In this document: positions 8,425 through 15,875 of the stretch, piece after piece
How the letters are laid out: each line of letters begins with the position of its first letter
Position numbering within the stretch: position 1 is the first letter of the stretch
NCBI GenBank assembly: GCA_036732755.1
Contig: DAINBU010000017.1
Location: 1 to 52,102, forward strand
Source: DASRRB01 sp036732755
GTDB taxonomy: Bacteria; Planctomycetota; B15-G4; SIAN01
DNA length: 52,102 nucleotides
Reading direction: 5' to 3'
Position numbers and translations under genes: made by a program
Notes under the pieces: model-generated
Databases searched by the model: none
Seen by the model: only the letters and a program-made list of their open reading frames with translations
Told to the model about the DNA's origin: nothing

Positions 8425-8599
8425 GCGCCGGACTCCGTAGTCTCGTCTCGCTGCGGCCTTCCGGCCAAAACGAGGCGGGGACGATAGAGCCCCGCTCCAG
8501 CGCGCGCAACGGGGCGCGCCCGGCGGACCGTGCGCCGAATCGAGCGCGCCACCGCTGCCGCGCAGGACCTAAGATCCGCGGCCTTCACACGCGGAGCCG

Positions 8600-9100
8600 A
8601 TGCAGGCGATGTCCGGACGAGCCACCGTCTTCATCACGCGGCGCGCCGAGTTCGCCGCCGCCCATCGCCTCTCGAGTCCGCGCCTCACGGACCGGGAGAA
8701 CGCGCGCCTCTACGGTCCGTGCGCCCACAAGGGCGGCCACGGGCACAACTACGTGCTCGAGGTCACGCTGCGCGGCGAGGTCGACCCGCAGACCGGGATG
8801 CTGATCGACCTGAAGAAGCTCAAGGCGGTGATCGAGCGCGAAGTGATCGTCAAGTGCGACCACCGGAACCTGAACCTCGACCCCGACTTCCTGCGCGGCG
8901 TGGTCCCGACCGCCGAGAACGTCGTGATCGGCTGCTGGCGCGTGCTCGAGCGGAAGCTGCCGAAGGGCCTGCTCTGGCGCGTGCGCCTCTTCGAGTCGCC
9001 GCGCAACTTCGTCGACTACTACGGCGCGGCTGCGCCCGACGGCATCCCCGAGGCGGCCGCCAACGGCCGCGCGCCGGCACGCCGGCGGACCGCGCGATGA
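8600..9100 (+). CDS. 6-pyruvoyl-tetrahydropterin synthase/QueD family protein
   Basis: This 166-residue member of the PTPS/QueD T-fold family converts 7,8-dihydroneopterin triphosphate to 6-pyruvoyl-tetrahydropterin or, in queuosine synthesis, to carboxy-tetrahydropterin. The zinc ligands are the His in 'EFAAAHRLSS' and the two in 'GHGHNY'. The catalytic Cys lies in 'CAHKGGHGHNY', with five residues between Cys and HGH as in animal PTPS, whereas E. coli-type QueD has three. 'CDHRNLNLD' gives the Asp-His pair, and 'PTAENV' with 'ESPRNFVDYYG' complete the family pattern. It overlaps the following short-chain dehydrogenase by ATGA. Starts at 8600 or 8609 are both possible. Confidence 0.88.
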   Translation: MQAMSGRATVFITRRAEFAAAHRLSSPRLTDRENARLYGPCAHKGGHGHNYVLEVTLRGEVDPQTGMLIDLKKLKAVIEREVIVKCDHRNLNLDPDFLRGVVPTAENVVIGCWRVLERKLPKGLLWRVRLFESPRNFVDYYGAAAPDGIPEAAANGRAPARRRTAR

Positions 9101-9819
9101 CCCCCGCGGCCCCTCCCGCGCTTCTCGTCACCGGCGGCGGGCGCGGCATCGGCCGCGCGGTGGCGCTCCGCTTCGCGCGCGAAGGGTGGGGCGTCGCCCT
9201 GATGGCGCGCAGCCAGAAGGAGCTCGCCGAGACGGCGGCGGCGGTCGCGAAGGCGGGCGGGCGGCCGTTCGCCATCGAGGGCGACGTCTCGCGCGAGGCC
9301 GACGGCGAGGCGGCGGTGAAGCGGACCGAGGAGACCTTCGGCGGCGTCGACGTCCTCGTGAACAACGCCGGCCTCTTCAAGGTGAAGCCGGTGCACGAGA
9401 CCCCGACCGAGCTCTGGCGGCAGATCCTCGAGACGAACCTCTCGGGCCCCTTCTTCGTCACGCGCGCCGTGATCCGCGGCATGCTCGCGCGCAAGCGCGG
9501 CCGCGCGATCGTGAACGTCTCCTCGGAGGCGGGCAAGAAGGGCTTCCCCGGCTCCGCCGCCTACTGCGCCAGCAAGTACGGGCTCTGCGGTTTCGGCGAC
9601 GCGATCCGCGAGGAGCTGCGCCCCGCCGGCATCCGCGTGATCAACGTGCTGCCGGGCCAGGTCGACACGAAGGCGTGGGACGGCTGCGGCCTCGACCTCG
9701 ACCGCATCGGGCTGCGGCGCGACAAGATGATGAAGCCGGAGCAGGTGGCCGACGCGATCGCGCACGCGGTGCTCGCCGAAGGCGCGGTCGCCGAAGAGAT
9801 CCTGCTGAAGCCGATCTGA
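9097..9819 (+). CDS. Short-chain dehydrogenase/reductase (SDR), possibly a pterin reductase
   Basis: This classical SDR of 240 residues has the dinucleotide motif 'TGGGRGIG' near the N-terminus, 'NNAG', and the catalytic Ser/Tyr/Lys in 'VNVSSEAGKKGFPGSAAYCASK' split as SS and YCASK. The cofactor is probably NADP(H), judging from the basic residues after the glycine motif. The start ATG lies inside the stop of the PTPS gene (ATGA, 9097-9100), so the two are translated together. By context it could reduce 6-pyruvoyl-tetrahydropterin in the manner of sepiapterin reductase. The sequence itself is equally compatible with a general 3-oxoacyl reductase-like SDR. Confidence 0.85.
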   Translation: MTPAAPPALLVTGGGRGIGRAVALRFAREGWGVALMARSQKELAETAAAVAKAGGRPFAIEGDVSREADGEAAVKRTEETFGGVDVLVNNAGLFKVKPVHETPTELWRQILETNLSGPFFVTRAVIRGMLARKRGRAIVNVSSEAGKKGFPGSAAYCASKYGLCGFGDAIREELRPAGIRVINVLPGQVDTKAWDGCGLDLDRIGLRRDKMMKPEQVADAIAHAVLAEGAVAEEILLKPI

Positions 9820-9837
9820 GGCGGACCCCGACCGAGC

Positions 9838-11085
9838 GTGCCACGCTTCGCGAAGACGATCCCTGCGAACCGGAGCGCGCGCCTGCCGCGGCTGCTCGTC
9901 GCGGCGGTCGTGATGGCGGGGGCAGGCTGCGCAAGGTCGGGCGAGGACGCGGCCGACGTGGTCCGGCTGGGCGATCCGGCGCGCGCGGCGATGGTCGAGG
10001 TCGCGGGCGAGGCGCGTCTCGCGCTGCGCGTCGCGGCAGGCGAGGTGGTCCGCTGCGAGGTCCGCCTGCCGGCCGAGCCGTGCTGGCTCGACGTCGAGGC
10101 GGCCGCGCTCCCCGAAGGCCCGCCAGCGAAGGATGCGCGGGACTTCGTCGTGGTCGACGTGGTGCAAGTGGCCGGCGCGCAGCGGACGACGCTGCTGCAC
10201 GCGGTCGCCGACCCCGGCACGAAGCCGTCCGCCTTCGGGTGGGGGCACGCGCGGGTCGAGGTCTTGGACCACCTCGGCGAGGCGGTCACCTTCGAGCTCC
10301 GTGTCGAGTCGGCGCCGGGGGCGGCGGGGGCGACAGGGCGGCCCGGCGGCTTCGCGATCGCGCTGCCGCGGCTCGCGCCGCGCTCCGACGCGACCGACCG
10401 CGCGTGGAGCTTCGTCGACTGGCTCGGCGCCGGCCCGACCTCCGAGGAGATCGACGCGAGCGGGGGCCCGCAGAATTGGCCCGGCCACCGCCGTCTCCTC
10501 GCCGCGAGCGACGCCGTCGAGGTCGTGCGCGTCGCGCCGGCGAGCTCCTCCATCGCCGCGCGCCCGGCCGGCACGCGCCCGGCGGGCGCTGCGTCGCCCG
10601 CGGAGGTCGCCGCGTGCGGCTTCGAGCTGCAGGCGTTCGGCTCCGAGGATCCGCTCGACGAGGGGGAGGCGGCGCGGCGCGCGTGCGACCGCTTCGCGCG
10701 CGTCGACCCGTTCGCGCGCGACGGCGACGACCCGGCGCTGCGCGGGCTCGCGCGGCTCGACGCGGCGCTGCGCGCCGATCGGGCGCGCGCGCTCGGCGAG
10801 CGGACGCTCCAGATCGAGCTCACCCGGCCGCGGCGCGCGGCGCTGTGCGTCGAGGTGACGTCGCTGCGCGACGGCGCGAGTTGCGACGCGGCGTTGAGCC
10901 GGCTGCTCGACTACCTCGCCGTGAACCAGCAGCTCGGGCGCACGCTGCTGCTGGTGCGGACGCGGCCGGCCGGCGGCGGGCGCGGGCTGGTCGTCGCGCG
11001 CCTCCCCGCCGGCTGGCGCGAGCGTGCTCCCGCGGCGCTGGTCGCCCGCTTCGACGCGCGTGCGCCGGAGCTCGCGGCGCGCTGA
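9838..11085 (+). CDS. Hypothetical lipoprotein (415 aa)
   Basis: Unrecognised family. The N-terminus is basic with a hydrophobic core ending in a lipobox (VVMAGAGC, Cys at about residue 31), so the protein is probably lipid-anchored. The mature part is rich in beta-type sequence for about 130 residues. A 'DWLGAGPTSEEIDA' segment follows, then a helical C-terminal half with four cysteines. The GTG at 9838 lies 18 bases after the SDR stop, so it may belong to the same transcript, but its ribosome binding site is weak. It ends 10 bases from the convergent gene at 11096. No catalytic motif was seen. Confidence 0.65.
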   Translation: MPRFAKTIPANRSARLPRLLVAAVVMAGAGCARSGEDAADVVRLGDPARAAMVEVAGEARLALRVAAGEVVRCEVRLPAEPCWLDVEAAALPEGPPAKDARDFVVVDVVQVAGAQRTTLLHAVADPGTKPSAFGWGHARVEVLDHLGEAVTFELRVESAPGAAGATGRPGGFAIALPRLAPRSDATDRAWSFVDWLGAGPTSEEIDASGGPQNWPGHRRLLAASDAVEVVRVAPASSSIAARPAGTRPAGAASPAEVAACGFELQAFGSEDPLDEGEAARRACDRFARVDPFARDGDDPALRGLARLDAALRADRARALGERTLQIELTRPRRAALCVEVTSLRDGASCDAALSRLLDYLAVNQQLGRTLLLVRTRPAGGGRGLVVARLPAGWRERAPAALVARFDARAPELAAR

Positions 11086-11102
11086 GCATGGAGATTCAGC
11101 GC
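11079..11102. terminator. Stop-codon hairpin between convergent genes
   Basis: GCGCTGA (11079-11085) pairs perfectly with TCAGCGC (11096-11102) across a 10-base loop. The two arms contain the stop codons of both convergent genes. The stem is only 7 bp, so on its own it is a modest terminator candidate. Confidence 0.45.
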
Positions 11103-12475
11103 AGGAGCCGCGGCGCGAGCAGCCGCAGCGGCGCGTCGCCTTCGTTCGCGAGTTCGAGCAGCCCTGCCGCGGCGGACGGCAGCGGCAGGGCCACGTCGCG
11201 GCGCGCGTGCGGTTCCGCGGCGAGCTCGAAGCGCGTCGACGTTCCACTCGCGCCGACGGCCAGGCGCGCTGCGCCCGCCGGCCTTCCGTCGCCGCGCGCG
11301 AGCGTGAGCGCGAGGCGCCGCTCGCCCCGCGGGAGCGCGTAGCGGACGCGGGCGCCGGATACGAGCTCGAGGCCGCGCAGGAAGAGCTCGTCGTCGTGGA
11401 CGAGGAGGCCGCCGTCGGCCGCCCGATCGGCGCGCGGCGCGCCGCCGCCTTCCGCCGCGGTCGCCTCGAGCTCGGTGAGCCACGTCCCGTCCGGCTCCTC
11501 TTCGTGGAGGAACCACCAGCGCAGCGCGGCGATCTCGTGCCGTCCTTCGAGCCGGAACGTGAGCCGCAGCGCCTCGCGCCCCGCGAGCAGGTCGGACGAG
11601 ATGCGGAACAGGTCGAACGACGTGCGCTCCGGCGCCTGCGCGTCGCCGAGCCGCCACGGACCGAGGTCCTCGTCGTCGAGGAAGACGCGCAGCAGCGCGC
11701 CGCGATCCGCGGCCGCCGTCGCGCGCGCGAGCACGAGCTGCGCGCGCTCGAGCGGCCGGCCGCCGAGCCGCGGGTGCAGCGTGAACGATTCGCCGCCGCG
11801 GCAGAGACGGGCGACGTGCACGAGCGCGCCACCCGGGTCGAGCGCGGACTCGAGGAAGCGGCCGTCCCCGTCGGTGACGTAGACGAAGCGCGCGAGCTCG
11901 TCGCGTTCGCCCGAGGCCGGCGCGAGCTCGCCGTCGTCGAGCGCCGGGCGGACGCTCGGGAGGCCGGGCGCCAGCGCGTGCGCCGCGTCCGACGCGGCCG
12001 CGAGCATGAGCTCGATCCGTTCGAGCGCGGCGGCCGTCGCCTCCTTCGGCGCGAGCGATTCGACGAGGCGGCGCGTCGCCGCTTCGGTGGGATGGCGCGA
12101 GGCCATCACGACCCGGCCGCGGCCGCGCGGCGCGAAGAAGACGCCGGGCTCGCCCGTCCGGTCGTGGCGCGTCAGGTCCGGGCTCGAGAACCCGCATTGG
12201 ATCGTGCCGATGATCGGCGTCAGTGCCGCGGGGATCGGCGGCCTCAGCGCGCCGGCTGGCGCCGGCGCGTGCAGCGGCGGGCCCTCCGCTGCGACCGGCG
12301 CGAGCACCACCAGCGCCCCGTTCGCGCGCGACGTCGCGACCTGCGCGATCTGCTCGCGCTCGGCGTCGCTGGCGACGGTGCCGCCGGCCGCCCACGACAC
12401 GCGCCACAGCCACGGCGCGATCGCCTCGCAGCGCAGTTCGAGCGGTTGCCCGCCGTCCGTTTCGTCGGTCCCCAT
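11096..12475 (-). CDS. Hypothetical protein (459 aa)
   Basis: Unrecognised. There is no clear signal peptide and no transmembrane segment. The sequence alternates short beta-like stretches with Arg/Ala/Leu-rich helices; recognisable local features are 'GDGRFLESALDPGGALVHVA', 'RGGESFTLHPRLGGRPLERA' and 'LRLTFRLEGRHEIAALRWW'. The C-terminal half reads like one or two beta-sandwich domains. It starts at the ATG at 12473-12475 and is divergent from the TPR gene (112 bp between starts). It is convergent with the lipoprotein gene ending at 11085. G/C-ending codons throughout support real coding. Confidence 0.6.
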   Translation of the reverse strand: MGTDETDGGQPLELRCEAIAPWLWRVSWAAGGTVASDAEREQIAQVATSRANGALVVLAPVAAEGPPLHAPAPAGALRPPIPAALTPIIGTIQCGFSSPDLTRHDRTGEPGVFFAPRGRGRVVMASRHPTEAATRRLVESLAPKEATAAALERIELMLAAASDAAHALAPGLPSVRPALDDGELAPASGERDELARFVYVTDGDGRFLESALDPGGALVHVARLCRGGESFTLHPRLGGRPLERAQLVLARATAAADRGALLRVFLDDEDLGPWRLGDAQAPERTSFDLFRISSDLLAGREALRLTFRLEGRHEIAALRWWFLHEEEPDGTWLTELEATAAEGGGAPRADRAADGGLLVHDDELFLRGLELVSGARVRYALPRGERRLALTLARGDGRPAGAARLAVGASGTSTRFELAAEPHARRDVALPLPSAAAGLLELANEGDAPLRLLAPRLLR

Positions 12476-12587
12476 CGTCCGCGCGATGTTAGGCAGACCC
12501 CGTTACCATCCGCGCTCTCCCAACCTTCAGCCGCGGGGGCGGCGAGGGCCGCGCGACGTTGGCGCGCCGGCCCGACCGGAGATCACG

Positions 12588-14069
12588 ATGCGTCTCTTCA
12601 CGGCCGCGTTCGCGGCGCTCGCCTGCGCGGCGGGCGCGGGCCCGATCGGCGCGCTCGCCCGCGCACAGGAGGAGGGCGGCGAGTCGGGCGAACCGCAGCG
12701 GAGCGAGGCCGACCTGCAGGCCGAAGCGGAGCTGCGAGCCGCGCTCGAAAAAGATCCGAAGAACGTCGCGGCGAACGTCGCGCTCGCCCAGTTCCTCTAC
12801 GAGCGGGGCTACGCGGCCGAGGGGCTCGCGCTCCTGTGGCGCGCGGTCGGGCTCGACGCGAAGGACGAGGGCGCCGCGACGACGCTGATCGACGACCTCC
12901 TGCAGGAGTACGCCGGCTACGCCGCAGCGGGCGACACGATGAACGCCGACGCGCAGATGGCGCGCGCCGCGAAGGTCCTGAACGACTTCACGGTCGCCGG
13001 CGGAGCCGACGGCAAGGCGATCCGGATCCGGCGCGTGCGCGTCTTCGCGCTCCTGCCGGGCAAGGAGGCGGAGGGCTACGCCGCCGCGAAGAAGCTCCTC
13101 ACCGACGCGCCCGCCGAAGAGGCGCTGCACGTCCTCTTCGTCGAGTCGGCGACGGCGGCGAAGCAGTTCGAGGACGGCCTCGACTTCTACGCCAAGGGCC
13201 CGTTCGAGCCGTGGCTCGCCGCGTGGTTCACGTCGGAGCTCCACGTCGGCCGCGCCCACATGTACTTCAACCGCTACACCGACGACGAGAAGACGGTGCA
13301 GGACTACCTCGAGGCGGAGCAGCTCGTGCTGCAGTCGGGGCGCCTCCATCCGGCGATCTTCGCGGCGGCGAGCGAGCGCGCGAGCCGCGACCGCGCGTGG
13401 CGCGGCTGGACACGCCTGCGCCAGGACCGTCATGACGAGGCGTGGGAGCTCTTCGTCTCGGCGTGGGGGCGCGACCCGAAGAACGAGAACGCGGTGGCGG
13501 GGCTGCGCTACCTCGGCGACCGCCTCTACGAGAGCGGCGAGCTCGAGAAGGCGCGCGAGCTCTACCGGCAGGCGTGCACGATCGCGCCCGACCGCGCCGA
13601 CTTCTGGAACAACTACGCGCTCATCTGCCGCGATTCGGGCCACTACGAGGAGAGCTACCGCGCCTACCTGCGCGCGGTCGCGCTCGCGCCCGACGACCCG
13701 CGCTCGGTCAACGACTGCTACCTGATCCTGCTCTACCACCTCCACCGCGACCTCGACCTCGCGGAGCGGGAGTTCATCCGCGCGGAGGACCTGGTGCGCG
13801 CACAGTTCACCGCCGCGCAGCAGGGCGACGACGAGGGCGCGCTCGCGAGCACGCGCAGCGTGCTGGGCGACGTGCTCGTGAACCTCGCGCGCCTCTACTC
13901 GGAGCAGGGGCGCATGCAGGAGGCGGGCGAGCACTGGAACGAGCTGCGCGCCGTCGACCCGGGCCGCCCCGAGCTGCCGGAGAACGGCGCCGAGCCGCCG
14001 CCGCAGAGCGTCGCGCCGCCGAAGGACCCCGGCGCGCCCGACAAGCCGGCCGACGGCGGCGGGAAGTAG
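12588..14069 (+). CDS. Exported tetratricopeptide-repeat protein
   Basis: This 493-residue protein has a signal peptide (residues 1-26, ending ARAQ). Its helical repeat sequence includes clear TPR units at about 50-85 ('EAELRAALEKDPKNVAANVA') and 270-375 ('AWELFVSAWGRDPKNENAVA', 'ELYRQACTIAPDRADFWNNY', 'AYLRAVALAPDDPRSVNDCY'), with another near 435-460. The last 30 residues are a Pro-rich tail. TPR proteins act as protein-binding scaffolds, here in the periplasm, and the partner is unknown. The gene stands alone on plus, divergent from the 11096-12475 gene and convergent with the DUF502 gene. It ends in TAG, which shows that TAG is a normal stop in this genome. Confidence 0.85.
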   Translation: MRLFTAAFAALACAAGAGPIGALARAQEEGGESGEPQRSEADLQAEAELRAALEKDPKNVAANVALAQFLYERGYAAEGLALLWRAVGLDAKDEGAATTLIDDLLQEYAGYAAAGDTMNADAQMARAAKVLNDFTVAGGADGKAIRIRRVRVFALLPGKEAEGYAAAKKLLTDAPAEEALHVLFVESATAAKQFEDGLDFYAKGPFEPWLAAWFTSELHVGRAHMYFNRYTDDEKTVQDYLEAEQLVLQSGRLHPAIFAAASERASRDRAWRGWTRLRQDRHDEAWELFVSAWGRDPKNENAVAGLRYLGDRLYESGELEKARELYRQACTIAPDRADFWNNYALICRDSGHYEESYRAYLRAVALAPDDPRSVNDCYLILLYHLHRDLDLAEREFIRAEDLVRAQFTAAQQGDDEGALASTRSVLGDVLVNLARLYSEQGRMQEAGEHWNELRAVDPGRPELPENGAEPPPQSVAPPKDPGAPDKPADGGGK

Positions 14070-14079
14070 AGCGCGCGCG

Positions 14080-14706
14080 TCACGACGCGGGCGCGGGTTC
14101 GTCGAGCTTGGGGAACTCGTCCTTCTCGGGCACCTTGTCGAGCTTGCCGGTGAGGCCGCCCGACATGAGGAAGGTGAGGAACCGGCCGGGATCGACGTCG
14201 AGCGCGCGCACCTGCGCCTTCGGCAGGACGACCAGGTTGCCGGCGAAGTTGAGGCTCTGCTGCAGCAGCACGGCCACCTCGCCCGGCAGCCCGATCTCCG
14301 CGAGGTCGTGGCGCGTCACGAAACCGAGCAGCTTGTACGTCGAGCCGGGCGTCAGCGTCACCACGACCGGGTGCTCGAACGTCTTCTTGTCGCCGCCGAT
14401 CGCGACCAGGATGTCCTTGATGGTGCCGTAGATCGAGCTCACGAGAGGGATGCGGCCGATGAGCCAGTCGGTGATCCGCACCAGCCAGCGTCCGAGAAAG
14501 AGGCTCGCCAGCCAGCCGACCGTCGTGATGGTCACGACGGCGAACACGAAGCCGAGCCCCGGGATGCCGCCCTTCGGCCCGATCGCCGCGCCGACGTGGA
14601 AGAGGTCGTCGAGCCAGTTGAAGACGTAGGTCACGACGCCGAGCGTGGCGGTGAGCGGCAGGAGGACGATCAGGCCCTGCACGAACCAGCGCGTGAGCGA
14701 CTTCAT
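14080..14706 (-). CDS. DUF502 family membrane protein
   Basis: This 208-residue protein matches the DUF502 family by its two N-terminal transmembrane helices ('WFVQGLIVLLPLTATLGVVT' and 'GLGFVFAVVTITTVGWLASL'). The conserved 'IPLVSSIYGTIKDI' segment and the soluble beta-rich tail ('GFVTRHDL', 'VVLPKAQVRALDVDPGRFLT') also fit. Family members are widespread inner-membrane proteins of unknown biochemical role; plant relatives (LCV/COV) influence vascular patterning. The ATG at 14704-14706 gives the standard N-terminus. It is divergent from the aspartic-protease-like lipoprotein gene (111 bp between). Confidence 0.85.
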   Translation of the reverse strand: MKSLTRWFVQGLIVLLPLTATLGVVTYVFNWLDDLFHVGAAIGPKGGIPGLGFVFAVVTITTVGWLASLFLGRWLVRITDWLIGRIPLVSSIYGTIKDILVAIGGDKKTFEHPVVVTLTPGSTYKLLGFVTRHDLAEIGLPGEVAVLLQQSLNFAGNLVVLPKAQVRALDVDPGRFLTFLMSGGLTGKLDKVPEKDEFPKLDEPAPAS

Positions 14707-14817
14707 CCAAGGTCTCCCCGGCGCCGCGCCGCGCGGCTGCCGCGGCAGATCATGCCGAGCCGTGCGCGCGGCGGAGCGGCGTGGGCCGTACGATGTCGCG
14801 GAGGAGGGTCGAAGACG

Positions 14818-15822
14818 ATGGCGAGTCGTCGCTTCACGGCGAGGGCGGGTGCCCTGGCCGTGCTCGCGCTGCCGGCGTGCGGGTCGTGGCTGCAGCGGCA
14901 GACGCCGCCGCCCCCGCCCGCGGTCCCGAGCGCGCTCCGCTACGCGCACGGCCTGCCGCTCGTCGCGGTGCACGGGCCCGGCGAGAAATCGGCGTGGTTC
15001 GTGGTCGACACCGGTGCGGGTGCGTTCACCTTCGTCGACCCGGAGTTCGCCAAGAGTCTCGGCCTCAAGTGCGACGTCGTGCGCGACCCGGCGATCCCGT
15101 CGGTCTACCTCTCCGCGACGGTGCCGTTCCTCGAGCTCGCGGGCTTCGGGCGGCGCGACCTCACCGTCTACGTGACCGAGGTGTCGGAGCGCGCGACCTT
15201 CGAAGGCCTCGACGTGAAGGTGCAGGGCGCGCTCGGGACCGGCTTCTTCCGCGGCCAGTGCCTGCGCTTCGACTGGGGCAAGGGGCAGTTCACGCCGAAC
15301 GAGCTGCGCAGCCCGCTCGCCCGCCACGTCGCGCTGCCGCTGCGCTTCGGGCAGGGCGGCGAGCTCTACTGCACGCTGCGCGTCGACGGCGTGCAGTGCC
15401 AGGCGCTGATCGACACCGCCTCGCCGCGCTCGCTCGTGACGCGCGAGTTCGCCGACGACGCGAAGCTCGCCTTCGACAGGAAGGCGGCCGTGGTCCAGGT
15501 CGAGACGTCGCTCGGCTTCGTGCCGGTGCGCGAGGGCAAGGTCGGCTGCCTCGGGCTCGGCGCGCTCGAGGTGCGCGACCTCGCGGTCACCGTCGTCGAG
15601 CGCCGCATGCCCCACGCGAACTTCCTGCTCGGCACCGACGTGCTGTCGCGCTTCGGCGTGCTGCTCGATCTGGCCGACGAGCCCTACCTCGTGCTCGACC
15701 CGGCCGAGGGGCGCGCGGCGGGGGAGACGCCGCCGACGCCTCCGGTCGAGCCTGCGAAGCAGGAGCCGCCGCCCAAGCAGGACGCGCCGCCCGCCGGCGG
15801 GACGAGGTCGAAGGGCGACTGA
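14818..15822 (+). CDS. Aspartic-protease-like lipoprotein with two active-site motifs
   Basis: This 334-residue exported protein has a signal peptide that ends in a lipobox (LALPAC), so it is probably lipid-anchored. A Pro-rich linker follows. Two retropepsin/pepsin-like half domains come next: 'WFVVDTGAGAFTFVDPEFA' (about 60-80) and 'CQALIDTASPRSLVTREFA' (about 195-215). Both have the Asp-Thr-Gly/Ala-Ala/Ser loop and the hydrophobic-hydrophobic-Gly partner ('LGTGFF', 'LLGTDVLSRFGV'). Two motifs in one chain suggest a pseudo-dimer able to form an active site alone; the second motif has DTAS in place of DTGS. The last 45 residues are Pro/Lys-rich. The ATG at 14818 fits the signal peptide. Confidence 0.8.
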   Translation: MASRRFTARAGALAVLALPACGSWLQRQTPPPPPAVPSALRYAHGLPLVAVHGPGEKSAWFVVDTGAGAFTFVDPEFAKSLGLKCDVVRDPAIPSVYLSATVPFLELAGFGRRDLTVYVTEVSERATFEGLDVKVQGALGTGFFRGQCLRFDWGKGQFTPNELRSPLARHVALPLRFGQGGELYCTLRVDGVQCQALIDTASPRSLVTREFADDAKLAFDRKAAVVQVETSLGFVPVREGKVGCLGLGALEVRDLAVTVVERRMPHANFLLGTDVLSRFGVLLDLADEPYLVLDPAEGRAAGETPPTPPVEPAKQEPPPKQDAPPAGGTRSKGD

Positions 15823-15875
15823 GCCGGCGCGCAGCCGCGGACGATCGACCGCGCGTAGCCGCGCGTGGCTCAGTC
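15817..15875. terminator. Long hairpin pairing the two stop codons of a convergent gene pair
   Basis: GACTGAGCC (15817-15825) is perfectly complementary to GGCTCAGTC (15867-15875). A second 5-bp GC stem (15828-15832 with 15861-15865) sits inside. Each outer arm contains the TGA stop of one of the two convergent genes. It is likely a bidirectional terminator. Confidence 0.6.
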
